From: Billgrantia antri
Lineage (GTDB): Bacteria > Pseudomonadota > Gammaproteobacteria > Pseudomonadales > Halomonadaceae
Reading direction: 5' to 3'
Length of the DNA stretch: 64,000 bases
Assembly: GCF_019430905.1 (NCBI RefSeq)
Contig: NZ_JAHYCA010000002.1
Span: forward strand, 434,001 to 498,000
Made by a program: the position numbers and the translations under genes. How positions within the stretch are numbered: position 1 is the stretch's first letter; every line of letters starts with the position of its first letter. The notes beneath the pieces are model-generated. The model saw only the letters and a list, made by a program, of their open reading frames with translations, was not told the DNA's origin and did not search any database. This document shows positions 7,553 through 21,663 of this stretch, piece after piece.

Positions 7553-8830
7553 TCACATCAGCCAGGCCACGCTCGGCCCGGCCACCGCCGAGGCTGCCAC
7601 GGGGCCTGTGATGCTTCGGGTCAGGCGTGGGTTACCCGCGCTTGCGGTCAGTACGACCTTGAACAGGTTGTTTACCGCGGCGGCCAGTACAATGCCCTGC
7701 ACGGCAACGGTGACTTCGATGGAACTCATCGCCATGCGGCTCAGCGACAGCGCGATAGCATGCACGTCGGCAATCCCCGAGACGCCTGCCAGCAGGTAGA
7801 GGCCGGCATTGCCGAGCCAATCCCGTAGCCATTCGCCCAGCACCATGACCAGCGCCAGCAGGGCGCCGAGCAGCAGGGCGGCACGCAGCTCCAGTGGGTT
7901 CTGGGTCATCGGCCGGTCGGCCTTGAGATGGCGGCGATGCCGGTGCCATAGCCACAGTGCCGGCAGGTAGAGGGTGGCGCCCATGGCAATCACCGGTGCC
8001 AGCAGCTGAGGCAACAAGGCAGGGCCGACGAGCGCGGCATAGAGCAGCAGGCGCGGCAGCATGGTGCCGCAGGCCAGCAGGATGCCGGCGGCAAGCATCG
8101 GGGCGAACTGGGGCTCACGCCGTGACTGACGGGCATACTGCAGGGTCAGGGCGGTGGAGGAACTCAGCCCGGCGAACAGTCCGGTGAAAATGATGCCCTT
8201 CTCGGTGCCGCCAAGGCGGACGGCGAAGTAGCCGACGAACGAGATCGAGGCGATCAATACCACCAGCCACCAGATCTCCCGGGGATTGAGCACGCCGCCG
8301 GGGCCCATTTCCTCGTTGGGCAGCAGTGGCAGCATTACCACGCTGATCAACAGCAGCTTGAGACCGGCGTCGAGTTCGTTGGCCTGCAATTTGTTGAGCA
8401 GGCCGTGGATTTCGCGCTTGTTGTCGAGAATCAGCGCCGTGACCACTGCGCAGGTCGTGGCCAGGGCCATGCCTACCGCCACCGCCAGGGCGCCGAAGCA
8501 GAAAGTCAGCAGCAGCCCGACCAGCCCGGTAATGCTGTAATCACGGCTCTGTTCCATGCGCGCCCGATAGCCGACCAGGGCGATGATTGCCACGGCCAAG
8601 AAGATCAGCGGGAACGCCCACGGTGTGAGCGTTTCCGACAGCAGGGCCGCCACGCCACCGAACAGTCCCACCAGGGCATGGGTGCGCACCCCGGCCACGC
8701 GTTCGCCCCACTCCCGCTCGCGGGCCACCCAGCCACGTTCGATGCCGATCAGCGCTCCTAGCAGCAGCGCCACGGCAAGCTCGACGAACAGGGCATTGTT
8801 GGCCAGGAAGTCGCTGGCGACGTCGTCCAT
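7553..8830 (-). CDS. MgtC/SapB plus DUF4010 family membrane protein
   Basis: Integral membrane protein of about 425 residues with roughly a dozen hydrophobic segments. The N-terminal third carries the MgtC/SapB signature (ALLLGALIGIERGW, then GVRTHALVGLFGGV). The rest resembles DUF4010, with LQANELDAGLKLLLIS and GLSSSTALTLQYARQSR. Its transported or sensed solute is unknown. The start at 8830 (MDDVASDF) is preferred because GAAGGA sits 6 nt upstream; an in-frame ATG at 8845 would add five residues. Its stop and that of the convergent DUF1428 gene touch (TGA/TCA), leaving no room for a terminator. Confidence 0.85.
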   Translation of the reverse strand: MDDVASDFLANNALFVELAVALLLGALIGIERGWVAREREWGERVAGVRTHALVGLFGGVAALLSETLTPWAFPLIFLAVAIIALVGYRARMEQSRDYSITGLVGLLLTFCFGALAVAVGMALATTCAVVTALILDNKREIHGLLNKLQANELDAGLKLLLISVVMLPLLPNEEMGPGGVLNPREIWWLVVLIASISFVGYFAVRLGGTEKGIIFTGLFAGLSSSTALTLQYARQSRREPQFAPMLAAGILLACGTMLPRLLLYAALVGPALLPQLLAPVIAMGATLYLPALWLWHRHRRHLKADRPMTQNPLELRAALLLGALLALVMVLGEWLRDWLGNAGLYLLAGVSGIADVHAIALSLSRMAMSSIEVTVAVQGIVLAAAVNNLFKVVLTASAGNPRLTRSITGPVAASAVAGPSVAWLM

Positions 8831-9000
8831 TGCCTGTCCTTCCATGGAAACGAGACTTAAGAATGAAGCGCCATGCAGCCGCTTTCAAGCCGAAGAGGGC
8901 CGGGCTCGGTCTGTGGCGGTAGCCATGGCGGAGCGTGACATGGCAGGCGTGCGTCACGGGTGCCATGCTGAAGAAACCACGCTTGAACCTGGAGAGGCTC

Positions 9001-9873
9001 ATGTCACTGCCGTTGCGCTGGCATTGTCTGATGTCACTGCTATGCGGTGCGTTGCTGTCGGCGGGCTCGATGGGCGTGGGCGCGCGCGAGCTGGCCGCCG
9101 ATATCGCTGACATGGTCGAAGTGGAAGTCGCCACGGTGGGCTGGGCCGGCTTGGGTGGGCCACCGGTGGTGTTGCTGCGCGAGCCGGGCGCGCGCGAAGT
9201 GATCCCGATTTTCATCGGTGTCAGCGAAGCGGGCGCCATCTTGCGCGGCTTGGCTGGCGAGCGCCCGCCCCGGCCCATGACGCATGACCTGCTGGGTGAC
9301 GTACTCGGTGAGTTCGACGCTACTCTGGAGCGGGTGTATGTCGATGCCATCATCGACGGCACCTTTTATGGCATGTTGGCGCTGCGTCTGCCGGGGAGCG
9401 AAGCGTTGCGTCTCATCGACAGTCGGCCCAGCGATGCCATCGCCTTGGCGCTCCATGTGGGCGCGAGCATCCACGTGGCGCCGCAGGTACTCAAGGCGGC
9501 CCGAAGGATCGACTACGAGGGGGTGGAGGACCAGGTGGTCGTGGCGCTGGGAATTTCCGTTGTGCCGGCGACCGAGGATCTTCGCGAGGCGCTGGGCCTG
9601 CCCGATCGCTCCGGCGTGCTGGTCAGCGACGTGCACGGCCCGGCCGCCGAGGCCGGCCTGCGGCCCGGTGCGCTGCTGCTCGAGGTGAATGAAGAGGTAC
9701 CCGAGACGCCGCTGCGCTATCTCGAGTTGGTGCGCGATATTGCAGTGGACGAGGATGCCCGGTTGCGCTTCTGGCAGGCAGGGGAGGTAGGGGAGATCGA
9801 GGTCCCCATCGACGTGCCTCCACGACAGCCCATGCCGAAGCTGCAGGAGGACGTGCCCGGTATTCGCACCTGA
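9001..9873 (+). CDS. Secreted BFN (DUF151) domain protein with a C-terminal PDZ domain
   Basis: A 290-residue protein starting with a signal peptide (positive LRWH, hydrophobic LMSLLCGALLSAG, likely cleavage near VGARELA). Residues about 35-170 form a bifunctional nuclease/DUF151 domain (REVIPIFIGVSEAGAI, then LIDSRPSDAIALALHVGASI). Residues about 190-275 look like a PDZ domain (SGVLVSDVHGPAAEAGLRPG, then ALLLEVNEEV). The start at 9001 is chosen for GGAGAGG just upstream; an in-frame ATG at 8965 would put charged residues before the signal peptide. Most BFN proteins are cytoplasmic and lack PDZ, so export and fusion are both notable. Substrate unknown. Confidence 0.82.
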   Translation: MSLPLRWHCLMSLLCGALLSAGSMGVGARELAADIADMVEVEVATVGWAGLGGPPVVLLREPGAREVIPIFIGVSEAGAILRGLAGERPPRPMTHDLLGDVLGEFDATLERVYVDAIIDGTFYGMLALRLPGSEALRLIDSRPSDAIALALHVGASIHVAPQVLKAARRIDYEGVEDQVVVALGISVVPATEDLREALGLPDRSGVLVSDVHGPAAEAGLRPGALLLEVNEEVPETPLRYLELVRDIAVDEDARLRFWQAGEVGEIEVPIDVPPRQPMPKLQEDVPGIRT

Positions 9874-9878
9874 GCGCT

Positions 9879-9909
9879 GCGCCCCGCACGACGGTGTCGG
9901 GCGGGGCGC
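9879..9909. terminator. Inverted repeat between convergent genes, weak bidirectional terminator candidate
   Basis: GCGCCCCGC (9879-9887) pairs perfectly with GCGGGGCGC (9901-9909) across a 13-nt loop, between the stops of the BFN-PDZ gene and the convergent chemoreceptor gene. No T-run follows on either strand, so intrinsic termination would be weak. Confidence 0.4.
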
Positions 9910-9929
9910 CTCTGGCTTCAGAAGGTTTC

Positions 9930-11669
9930 TCACTCCTCTTCGGTTGCGTGCGCCCGGCGTGGCTTGGGATCAGCGACCGGGCGCGGCAGCGCGGCGGGAC
10001 GCTGAAGGCTGGTGGTGCGCTGCTGCGGCTGGGAGGGCTCGTCCTCGCCGAGGACGAAGGTCCCGATCAGCTCGCCGAGGTGTTGGGCGTGACGGCGCAT
10101 TTCGGTGGCGGCAGTGGAAGTCTGCTGCACCATGGCGGCGTTCTGCTGGGTCATGGTGTCCATTTCGGCCACTGCGGTATTGATCTGGCCAATGCCGGCA
10201 TTCTGCTCCCGTGCCCCGGCGCTGATCTCGGCGATCACATCGCTGACCCGTGCCACGCTGGTGACGATTTCCTGCATGGTGGCGCCAGCACGCTGGACGA
10301 TCTCGCTGCCGTCGCGGGCATGAGCGACGGAGGTATTGATCAGCTCACGAATCTCTTTGGCGGCCTCTCCGGAGCGGCTGGCCAGGGTGCGGACTTCCTG
10401 GGCCACCACGGCGAAGCCGCGACCATGTTCACCGGCGCGGGCCGCCTCCACCGAGGCGTTGAGCGCCAGGATGTTGGTTTGGAAAGCGATGCCGTCGATC
10501 AGACCGACGATTTCGGCGATACGGCTCGATGAAGCGTCGATATCGGCCATGGTGCGCTCGACCCGCTGCATGGCGCTCTCCCCGTCGCGAGCGACCTGAG
10601 AGGTTGCCACCACCAACTGGTTGGCCTGCTCGGCCGATTCGGTGCTGTGATTCACCGTCGCGGTGATCTCCTCCATCGACGCTGAGGTCTCCTGCAGGTT
10701 GGCGGCGGCCTGCTCGGTGCGGGTGGCCAGTTCGTCGCTGCCCTGGGCGATCTCTTCGGCGGCCTGGTTGACGCTCGCGGTGCTGCGACGCACGTCGCGC
10801 AGAGTCTCCTGCATACGCGAGACAAAGGCATTGAACTGACTCGCCAGTTCGCCGATCTCGTCGCGACTCTCCACCTTCAGGCGCCGGGTGAGGTCGCCTT
10901 GCCCCTTGGCGATGTCGCGCATGGCCTCGGCGGTACGACGGATCGGCGCAACGGTGCGGCGTACCAGCCATACCGACACGACCGCCACGCCGACGAACAG
11001 TCCCAGTCCCAGCAATGACGAGAACAGAATGGCGCGGCGCAGCGAGGCGGCTGTATGTGCTTCGGTCTCGGCCATGGCGGCATCGATCTCGGTGGCATAG
11101 ACACCGGCGCCGATCATCCAGCCCAGCTCAGGCACGTTGGCCGCATAGGAGTACTTGGGCTCGACGCTCCCTGTGCCCGGATGCTCCCATGGGTACTCGT
11201 AGAAATCGCCTCCCCGCTGCGCTGCGCCGATCAGGTCGCGGAGGATGTAGGAGCCGTCCGGTGCCTGCAGGTCCCACATGTTGGTGCCTTCGCGCTCGGG
11301 CATCGGTGCGGTCACCACATTGAGCCCGTCGTACTGATAGGCGAAGACATAGTTACTGCCTTCGAACTTGATGGCGCGCAGGATCTCGGCAGCGCGCTCA
11401 CGACGCTCGGCATCGCTGAGCCCCGGTGCCTGGAGCACGGGCTCGATGGCAGTGTGGGCGCTTTCGACCACGTCGCGGACACCGGTCTTGCGGGTCTCGA
11501 TGAGCAGTTGGCGCTCACGAATGAGAGCGGCGTGGCTGTCCTGGATACGACTGTAGGCATCCAGAGCGACCAGACCGATGGTCGTGAGCAGCAAGGGGAC
11601 CAGTACCAGGAGCAGGAGGCGAGCCTGGAGGCTAAGGGAGAATGAGGCCTTGGGAGGCGATGCTTGCAT
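9930..11669 (-). CDS. Methyl-accepting chemotaxis protein with periplasmic Cache-type sensor
   Basis: A 579-residue chemoreceptor. A first membrane helix (about 17-38) leads to a periplasmic single-Cache-like domain (about 40-200, with the typical [16 protein letters not shown] and [17 protein letters not shown] segments). A second helix (about 213-237), a HAMP domain ([20 protein letters not shown]) and the cytoplasmic hairpin follow. The conserved tip reads [20 protein letters not shown], where CheA and CheW bind. The tail ends in charged RRAHATEEE with no CheR-tethering pentapeptide. This Cache class often senses small organic acids, but the ligand cannot be told. It is transcribed alone; no che genes are nearby. 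Confidence 0.95.
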   Translation of the reverse strand: MQASPPKASFSLSLQARLLLLVLVPLLLTTIGLVALDAYSRIQDSHAALIRERQLLIETRKTGVRDVVESAHTAIEPVLQAPGLSDAERRERAAEILRAIKFEGSNYVFAYQYDGLNVVTAPMPEREGTNMWDLQAPDGSYILRDLIGAAQRGGDFYEYPWEHPGTGSVEPKYSYAANVPELGWMIGAGVYATEIDAAMAETEAHTAASLRRAILFSSLLGLGLFVGVAVVSVWLVRRTVAPIRRTAEAMRDIAKGQGDLTRRLKVESRDEIGELASQFNAFVSRMQETLRDVRRSTASVNQAAEEIAQGSDELATRTEQAAANLQETSASMEEITATVNHSTESAEQANQLVVATSQVARDGESAMQRVERTMADIDASSSRIAEIVGLIDGIAFQTNILALNASVEAARAGEHGRGFAVVAQEVRTLASRSGEAAKEIRELINTSVAHARDGSEIVQRAGATMQEIVTSVARVSDVIAEISAGAREQNAGIGQINTAVAEMDTMTQQNAAMVQQTSTAATEMRRHAQHLGELIGTFVLGEDEPSQPQQRTTSLQRPAALPRPVADPKPRRAHATEEE

Positions 11670-11818
11670 TGCGAAACCTCGAGAAGAGAAAGTGTACTGA
11701 TACGGATGTCAGTAGCTACTAACTTCGGCCGATAATCGCTTTTCTTTAGGGTTACGCTGCCTCCTGTGGCTACGACATTCGTCGCGCAGGACCGTCTGGC
11801 GAGTCATGCCGTGGCGAG

Positions 11819-15153
<3,335 letters not shown>

Positions 15154-15159
15154 GCTCTT

Positions 15160-16626
15160 CTAGTGAAGGGGCGAAATGATGTCGAACAGCGGCGTATCGT
15201 CACCCTCGCCGTTAGACGTCTCATTGAGCTGCAGGAATTGCTGCTGACTACGGTCGACGTAGGTCAGGATCTCGTGGTAGCGCCGGATGTTACGCACGTA
15301 GATGACCGGTTCGCCGCCACGGGCATAGCCATGACGCGTCTTGCTGTGCCATTCGTGTTGCTGCAGCAGCGGCAGCGCCTCGCGAACATCTCGCCAACTA
15401 TTTGGGTCGCCACCGCGCTCTTCGGCTATCTTGCGCGCATCGTATAGATGGCCGAGCCCCACGTTGTAGGCAGCCATGGCCATATAGAGGCGATCCTCGC
15501 CCTGGATCGATTCGGGCAGGCGTTCCATGATCTGACGCAGATAGCGCGCGCCGCCATTCACGCTCTGCGCCGGATCGAGCCGGTCGCTCACGCCCATCTC
15601 GCTGGCAGTGGGCAGGGTCAGCATCATCAGGCCGCGCACTCCGGTAGGTGAAGTCGCCTCGGGATCCCAGTGCGACTCCTGATAGCCCACTGCCGCCAGC
15701 AGCTTCCAGTCGAAGCCGGTATCGCGTGCCGCCTCGCGGAACAGCTCGGTATAGGCGGGGAGGCGTTCGTCGAGATGGGCGAGGAAGGTGCGTGCGCCGA
15801 CGTATTCCAGATAATCGTCATGGCCGAAGTGGCGGGCGACCAGTTCGTCGAGTTTTCCTTCCTGCTGTAGGCCGCTCAGGAAGCGGTTGGCCTCCTGCTG
15901 CAATCCCAGGCCGCCTTCGGCGGGAAAGGCCCAGGCCAGGGACAGGGGCTTTCCCAGCGGGAAGCCGCGCTCCACGCCGGGAAAGAAGATGCGATTGATG
16001 CGAAACTGGTGTTCGAAGACAACGGCGGCATCCAGGGCGCCGCTTTCCACTTGGCTCAGCAACTCTGCCACTTCCACTTCCGGGGATTCGCGCCAGCCCA
16101 GCTCAGGGTGTTCGGTCTGCAGCTCTCTCAGCACGCGATCGGTACCCGAGTCGCGAATGGTGCCGACGCTGAGGCCGGCGAGGTCGTCAATCTGCGTGAC
16201 CGGTGGCAGGCCGCGGCGATAGACCAGTACCGGTTGCAGGTCGAGAATCGGGCGGCTATAGATGAGGTCAGGTTGGGTCAGGTCGAGCGGCAGGGCCGCC
16301 GCGGCCATATCGCCTTCCTGGCGTACCGCTTCCAGTGCGCTCTGGATGTGGTGGCGCGCATCCAGAGTCAGGCTGACGCCGAGAAACTCGGCAAAGTGGC
16401 GCATCAACTCGTATTCGAACCCGGTCGGGCCGTGGCGCCCCTCGTAATAGGTCGTCGGCGTGTTGCGCGTGTGGATGCTGATGAAGTCGCGCTCGCGTAC
16501 CGCCTCCAACAGGCCCTTGGCAGGCATGAAGTGGCGGTAGGGAAACAGGCACAAGACGATGCCCAGCAGCGACAGGGCGGCCAGGCGCAGGCGGCTCAGC
16601 AGGATACGACGTTCGGGCTCGGGCAT
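15160..16626 (-). CDS. mltF: Membrane-bound lytic murein transglycosylase F
   Basis: Cleaves peptidoglycan glycan strands to 1,6-anhydro products; 488 residues (E. coli about 518). An N-terminal hydrophobic anchor ([18 protein letters not shown]) is followed by a periplasmic solute-binding-type regulatory domain (about 45-270, with [20 protein letters not shown]). A lytic transglycosylase domain (about 290-450) carries the catalytic Glu in YQESHW near residue 316, then [16 protein letters not shown] and AYNVGLGHL. The stop lies 6 nt before the diguanylate cyclase gene; purL is divergent upstream. The anhydro-muropeptides it releases are substrates for AmpD, encoded further along. Confidence 0.95.
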   Translation of the reverse strand: MPEPERRILLSRLRLAALSLLGIVLCLFPYRHFMPAKGLLEAVRERDFISIHTRNTPTTYYEGRHGPTGFEYELMRHFAEFLGVSLTLDARHHIQSALEAVRQEGDMAAAALPLDLTQPDLIYSRPILDLQPVLVYRRGLPPVTQIDDLAGLSVGTIRDSGTDRVLRELQTEHPELGWRESPEVEVAELLSQVESGALDAAVVFEHQFRINRIFFPGVERGFPLGKPLSLAWAFPAEGGLGLQQEANRFLSGLQQEGKLDELVARHFGHDDYLEYVGARTFLAHLDERLPAYTELFREAARDTGFDWKLLAAVGYQESHWDPEATSPTGVRGLMMLTLPTASEMGVSDRLDPAQSVNGGARYLRQIMERLPESIQGEDRLYMAMAAYNVGLGHLYDARKIAEERGGDPNSWRDVREALPLLQQHEWHSKTRHGYARGGEPVIYVRNIRRYHEILTYVDRSQQQFLQLNETSNGEGDDTPLFDIISPLH

Positions 16627-16782
16627 TCAGGCGACGGTTGACGATGAGAGCTTCACGATAACGGCCCGGGACACGCCTGTCATCCGTTGCATTTCGTCCC
16701 ACCCCCGCTTTCCAGTATCATGTCGCCTTTCCGCGCCGCCGTGCGGCCCTCCTTCCTCCGCTTGCTTCAGAGGCTTCAAGAC

Positions 16783-19700
16783 ATGCTCGAACTTCGAGGC
16801 GCGCCTGCCCTTTCCGCTTTCCGTCACGACAAGCTGCTGGCTGCCCTGCGCGCACGGGTTCCCGAGGTCGAGTCCCTGCACGCCGCCTACGTGCATTTCG
16901 TGGATCACGACGGTGAATTTTCCGGCGAGGAGCGCAACCTCCTCGATCAACTGCTCGACTACGGCGTCAGAAGCGAGAGCGGCGACACCCGAAGCGTGAA
17001 GGACAGCGAGGGTCAGCTGTTTCTGGTGGTGCCGCGTATCGGCACCCAGTCGCCGTGGTCATCCAAGGCCACCGACATCGCCCACAACTGTGGCCTGGGC
17101 GGCGTGCGCCGGATCGAGCGCGGCATCGCCTATCGCGTAGCGCTGAAAGCGCCGATGTCCGAAGCCGCTTTCATGGCGATTCGCGAGACCCTCCACGACC
17201 GTATGACCGAGAGCGTGCTGACCGATGCCAGCGATGCGGCGCAGCTGTTCGCGCATCACGAGCCGGCACCGCTGGGCCAGGTGGATGTACTCGGTGGTGG
17301 AAGGGCGGCACTGGAGGAAGCCAACCTGGGATTGGGTCTGGCCCTGGCAGAGGATGAGATCGACTACCTGGTCGAGGCGTTTGGCGAACTTCAGCGCAAC
17401 CCCACTGACGTCGAACTGATGATGTTTGCCCAGGCCAACTCCGAGCACTGCCGGCACAAGATCTTCAACGCCGACTGGGTGATCGATGGCGAGGCGCAGA
17501 GCCACTCGCTGTTCAAGATGATCAAGAACACTTACCAGGCCTCGCCGGCGGACATTCTCTCGGCCTACAGCGACAATGCCGCGGTGATCCAGGGCACCAC
17601 GGCGCCGCGCTTCTTCGCCGCACCGCTGACCGGCAAGGCCGCGGAGCGCGCGGTGTACGCCGCGCATCGCGAGCCGATCCACATCCTGATGAAGGTTGAG
17701 ACCCATAACCACCCCACGGCGATCGCACCCTATCCAGGCGCGGCCACCGGTGCCGGCGGCGAGATCCGCGACGAAGGGGCCACCGGCATCGGTGGCAAGC
17801 CGAAGGCCGGCCTCACCGGGTTCACCGTATCCAACCTGCGCATTCCCGAATTCGTCCAGCCCTGGGAGGCGTTCGACTACGGCAAGCCCGAGCGCATGCA
17901 GTCGGCGTTGTCGATCATGCTCGAGGGGCCGATCGGCGGGGCCTCGTTCAACAATGAGTTCGGCCGTCCCAACCTGGCCGGTTACTTCCGCACCTACGAG
18001 CAGGATACCCTGGGGGCCGGCGGCATCGAGCGGCGCGGCTACCACAAGCCGATCATGATTGCCGGCGGTTACGGCAACATCCGCGAGGGCCACGTACAGA
18101 AGGGCGAGATCCCGGTCGGGGGCAAGCTGATCGTGATGGGCGGTCCGGCCATGCTGATCGGCCTGGGCGGTGGGGCGGCCTCGTCGATGGCTTCCGGTGC
18201 TTCCAGCGCCGATCTCGACTTCGCCTCGGTGCAGCGCGAGAACCCCGAGATCGAGCGCCGCGCTCAGGAAGTGATCGATCGCTGCTGGGCGCTGGGCGAA
18301 GCCAACCCCATTCGCTTCTTCCATGACGTCGGTGCCGGCGGGCTCTCCAATGCCCTGCCGGAGCTGGTCAAGGACGGCGAGCGCGGCGGCCGCTTCGAGC
18401 TGCGCGCGGTGCCCAACGCCGAGCCCGGCATGAGCCCGCTGGAGATCTGGTGCAACGAGGCCCAGGAGCGCTACGTGCTGGCGGTAGCGCCGGAGGACCT
18501 CGCCACCTTCGATGCACTGTGCGCTCGCGAGCGCTGCCCCTACGCGGTGGTCGGCGAGGCGACCGAGGCGCATCACCTGGAGGTACGCGACGGCCACTTC
18601 GACTCGAAGCCGGTCGACCTGCCGATGAGCGTGCTGTTCGGCAAGCCCCCGAAGATGCAGCGTGAATTCCAGCGCGAGGCGCTCGAGCTGCCCGGCGTGA
18701 TGCTCGACAACCTCGACCTGCGCGAGGCGATGGAGCGTGTGCTGCGCCTGCCCACGGTGGCCTCCAAGAGTTTCCTGATCACCATCGGCGACCGCTCGAT
18801 TACCGGCATGGTAGCCCGCGACCAGATGGTTGGCCCGTGGCAGGTGCCGGTGGCCGACGTCGCGGTTACCACGGCGAGCTTCGACACCCATGCCGGCGAG
18901 GCCATGGCCATGGGCGAGCGGCCGCCGGTGGCGCTGATCGACCCGGCCGCCAGCGCCCGCCTGGCAGTCGCCGAGACCATCACTAACCTGGCGGCGGCGC
19001 CCATCGAGAAGCTCGGCGACATCAAGCTTTCGGCCAACTGGATGAGCGCCGCCGACCATGTCGGCGAGAACCAGGCGCTGTACGATGCCGTGCACGCGGT
19101 GGGCATGGAACTCTGCCCCCAGCTCGGCATCGCCATACCGGTGGGCAAGGACTCCATGTCGATGCGCACCGCCTGGCAGGCGGAAAACGACAAGGGCGAG
19201 ATCGAAGACAAGAGCATTACCGCGCCGCTGTCCTTGGTGGTCACCGGCTTCGCGCCGGTCACCGATGCCATGCGAACCCTGACGCCGCAGATCAATCTCG
19301 AACAGGACGAATCCGATCTGATCCTGATCGATCTAGGCGGAGGCAAGAATCGTCTGGGTGGCTCGGCATTGGCCCAGGTCTACGGTCAGCTCGGCAACGA
19401 GTGCCCCGACCTCGACGATCCCGAGGATCTCAAGGCATTCTTCGCCGTGATCCAGGGACTCAACGCCGATGGCAAGCTGCTGGCCTATCACGACCGCAGC
19501 GACGGCGGCCTGCTGGTCACCCTGCTGGAGATGGCCTTTGCCGCCCATGCCGGTCTCGAGATCAAGCTCGACTGGCTGATCGACGAGCCCACCCAGGCGG
19601 TGGACGCGCTGTTCGCCGAGGAGCTCGGTGCGGTGATCCAGGTCAACCGGCAGTTCACCGAAGAGGTGCTGGCGCAGTTCGCCGCCGCCGGCATCGAGAC

Positions 19701-20733
19701 CTGCGGCGTCATTGCCCGGCCGCGCTACGACGACCAGGTGCGCGTCACCCTGTTCGAGGAACCGCTGCTCGAGACCACCCGGCTGCTGGCCCAGCGCAAC
19801 TGGGCCGAGACCAGCTATCGCATGCAGGCGCTGCGCGATAACCCCGACTGCGCCAAGAACGAGTTCGATGGCCTGCTCGACGGCCGCGACCCGGGCCTCT
19901 CGGCCAGCCCCACCTTCGAGGTCGACGAGGACGTCGCGGCCCCCTTCGTCAACACGGCTCGCCCGGCGGTGGCCATCCTGCGCGAACAGGGCGTCAACGG
20001 CCACCTGGAGATGGCCTGGGCCTTCGACCATGCCGGCTTCGAGGCGGTGGACGTGCATATGAGCGATATCCTCGAAGGGCGGGTTTCCCTCGAGGCGTTC
20101 AAGGGATTGGTCGCCTGTGGCGGTTTCTCCTACGGCGACGTGCTGGGCGCCGGTGGCGGCTGGGCCAAGTCGGTACTGTTCAACTCGCGTGCGCAGGAGC
20201 AGTTCGCGGCGTTCTTTGCGCGCAAGGACAGCTTCGGCCTCGGCGTTTGCAACGGCTGCCAGATGTTCGCCCAGTTGAAGGAGCTGATCCCAGGGGCCGA
20301 GAACTGGCCGCGCTTCGTGCGCAACGAGTCCGAGCAGTTCGAGGCGCGGGTAGCTATGGTCCAGGTGGAGCAGAGCCCCTCGATCCTGCTCTCCGGCATG
20401 CAGGGCTCGCGGCTGCCGATCGCCGTGGCGCATGGTGAGGGCCGCGCCGAGTTCCGTGACAGCGCCCATCTGCGCAGCATGCAGGGCAGCGCCCAGGTCG
20501 CCCTGCGCTACGTCGACAACTACGGCCAGGTCACCACCCACTACCCGGCCAATCCCAACGGCTCGCCTTCCGGCATTACCGGTCTGACCACGCCGGACGG
20601 ACGTGTCACCATCATGATGCCTCACCCGGAGCGTGTAGTACGGGCGGTGACCAACTCCTGGCGTCCCGCGGAGTGGACCCGCGACGGCGCCTGGATGCGG
20701 CTGTTCCGTAATGCCCGCACATGGGTGGGTTAA
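16783..20733 (+). CDS. purL: Phosphoribosylformylglycinamidine synthase, single-chain
   Basis: Purine biosynthesis step 4: FGAR plus glutamine plus ATP to FGAM. At 1316 residues it is the large single-chain proteobacterial form (about 1295). The start at 16783 ([14 protein letters not shown]) matches the conserved beginning of E. coli PurL; an ATG at 16720 would add 21 residues with no counterpart. Visible parts are the N-terminal domain, two AIR-synthase-like halves ([39 protein letters not shown]) and a C-terminal class I glutaminase with nucleophile Cys1156 in GVCNGCQMF and the MPHPERV histidine/glutamate. A strong terminator follows. Confidence 0.98.
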   Translation: MLELRGAPALSAFRHDKLLAALRARVPEVESLHAAYVHFVDHDGEFSGEERNLLDQLLDYGVRSESGDTRSVKDSEGQLFLVVPRIGTQSPWSSKATDIAHNCGLGGVRRIERGIAYRVALKAPMSEAAFMAIRETLHDRMTESVLTDASDAAQLFAHHEPAPLGQVDVLGGGRAALEEANLGLGLALAEDEIDYLVEAFGELQRNPTDVELMMFAQANSEHCRHKIFNADWVIDGEAQSHSLFKMIKNTYQASPADILSAYSDNAAVIQGTTAPRFFAAPLTGKAAERAVYAAHREPIHILMKVETHNHPTAIAPYPGAATGAGGEIRDEGATGIGGKPKAGLTGFTVSNLRIPEFVQPWEAFDYGKPERMQSALSIMLEGPIGGASFNNEFGRPNLAGYFRTYEQDTLGAGGIERRGYHKPIMIAGGYGNIREGHVQKGEIPVGGKLIVMGGPAMLIGLGGGAASSMASGASSADLDFASVQRENPEIERRAQEVIDRCWALGEANPIRFFHDVGAGGLSNALPELVKDGERGGRFELRAVPNAEPGMSPLEIWCNEAQERYVLAVAPEDLATFDALCARERCPYAVVGEATEAHHLEVRDGHFDSKPVDLPMSVLFGKPPKMQREFQREALELPGVMLDNLDLREAMERVLRLPTVASKSFLITIGDRSITGMVARDQMVGPWQVPVADVAVTTASFDTHAGEAMAMGERPPVALIDPAASARLAVAETITNLAAAPIEKLGDIKLSANWMSAADHVGENQALYDAVHAVGMELCPQLGIAIPVGKDSMSMRTAWQAENDKGEIEDKSITAPLSLVVTGFAPVTDAMRTLTPQINLEQDESDLILIDLGGGKNRLGGSALAQVYGQLGNECPDLDDPEDLKAFFAVIQGLNADGKLLAYHDRSDGGLLVTLLEMAFAAHAGLEIKLDWLIDEPTQAVDALFAEELGAVIQVNRQFTEEVLAQFAAAGIETCGVIARPRYDDQVRVTLFEEPLLETTRLLAQRNWAETSYRMQALRDNPDCAKNEFDGLLDGRDPGLSASPTFEVDEDVAAPFVNTARPAVAILREQGVNGHLEMAWAFDHAGFEAVDVHMSDILEGRVSLEAFKGLVACGGFSYGDVLGAGGGWAKSVLFNSRAQEQFAAFFARKDSFGLGVCNGCQMFAQLKELIPGAENWPRFVRNESEQFEARVAMVQVEQSPSILLSGMQGSRLPIAVAHGEGRAEFRDSAHLRSMQGSAQVALRYVDNYGQVTTHYPANPNGSPSGITGLTTPDGRVTIMMPHPERVVRAVTNSWRPAEWTRDGAWMRLFRNARTWVG

Positions 20734-20759
20734 GCGCCTTCCTTGTACATCCAGACGAG

Positions 20760-20781
20760 GCGGCCTTCGGGCCGCTTTTTT
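20760..20781 (+). terminator. Rho-independent terminator of purL
   Basis: GCGGCC, TTCG tetraloop and GGCCGC (20760-20775) form a perfect 6-bp GC stem followed at once by six T (20776-20781). It lies 27 nt after the purL stop. Confidence 0.92.
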
Positions 20782-20907
20782 GTGGTCCGAGAAAGGATGG
20801 AATTTATTTCCATTAATGTGTTGTCGTGGTCGTCGCTAGCGGCTATAAGAGCGCCTGATAGAGGGGCTCCGGCATGGGTTGGCGCCCCGAGCCGGGAGAA
20901 TGCAAAG

Positions 20908-21426
20908 GTGCATGAGGGACTGAGTCTGCTCTACGTGGGCGCGGTGCTGGTGCTCAACGGCCTGTGGATGCTGGGACGCATCGAGGACCGCGAGATCCAG
21001 GTGATAAATTTCTTCGCCGGAGGCGTCAGTCTGGCGGTGGCGGCCTATGCCGCTTTCGGCCCGGGTGCCGATGCGAGCAGCGTGCGTGCCGCGGCCATGA
21101 CCCTGCTATTTGCTTTTACCTATCTGTGGGTGGCCATCAATCGCCGCAACGGCAGCTCCGGCCATGGCCTGGGCTACTTCTGCCTCTTCGTGGCGCTCAC
21201 CGCGCTGCCTACCGGACTACTGCAACTGGTAGTGGCCGAGGGGCTCTGGGGCTGGTGGTCGGGGCTCAACTGGCTGGCCTGGACGGGGCTCTGGTTCGGC
21301 TTCTACCTGATGCTTTGCCATCACCCCCAGCTGCAGCCGCTGGTGGCGCGTACCGCCCTGGCACAAGGCTTGGTGACCGCCTGGCTGCCTGGCTACCTGC
21401 TGCTCCAGGGCTTGTTGCTGGCTTGA
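20908..21426 (+). CDS. AmiS/UreI family urea/amide channel
   Basis: A 172-residue membrane protein with six hydrophobic segments, the size and topology of AmiS/UreI. Several stretches align with recalled H. pylori UreI: LSLLYVGAVLVLNGLWMLG, VINFFAGGVSL, LLFAFTYLWVAINRR, LNWLAWTGLWFGFYL and TAWLPGYLLLQ. The family forms hexameric channels for urea or short-chain amides. The start is GTG at 20908, with GGGAGA (20894-20899) 8 nt upstream and the family N-terminus right after. No urease, amidase or amide-binding regulator is in this window, so its solute is uncertain. Confidence 0.88.
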   Translation: MHEGLSLLYVGAVLVLNGLWMLGRIEDREIQVINFFAGGVSLAVAAYAAFGPGADASSVRAAAMTLLFAFTYLWVAINRRNGSSGHGLGYFCLFVALTALPTGLLQLVVAEGLWGWWSGLNWLAWTGLWFGFYLMLCHHPQLQPLVARTALAQGLVTAWLPGYLLLQGLLLA

Positions 21427-21569
21427 CGTGATGAGCCGCACCCGAAGCGTGTGGTGAGGGTGATGCCTCTCCTGGCATCTCGCGGAGTCACCTGCGGCAA
21501 TGCCTGGATACGGCTGTGCCGTACTGCCTGCGTATGGCTCGGCTGACTCTAGGCTGGCATTAAAGGAAA

Positions 21570-21599
21570 GAGGCGACCTGCGGGTCGCCTCTTCGTTTG
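21570..21599. terminator. Bidirectional terminator between the UreI-like gene and the ferritin-like gene
   Basis: GAGGCGACC (21570-21578) and GGTCGCCTC (21583-21591) pair perfectly around a TGCG loop. The plus strand continues TTCGTTTG and the minus strand continues CTTTCCTTTAA, so both convergent genes could use it. The rest of 21427-21663 shows no gene. Confidence 0.8.
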
Positions 21600-21663
21600 T
21601 TACTGTCTGGGCACATCCCTGCCGTTCTGTGGCTGGCTGCGCTGCTCGGGCAGGGCATCGCTG

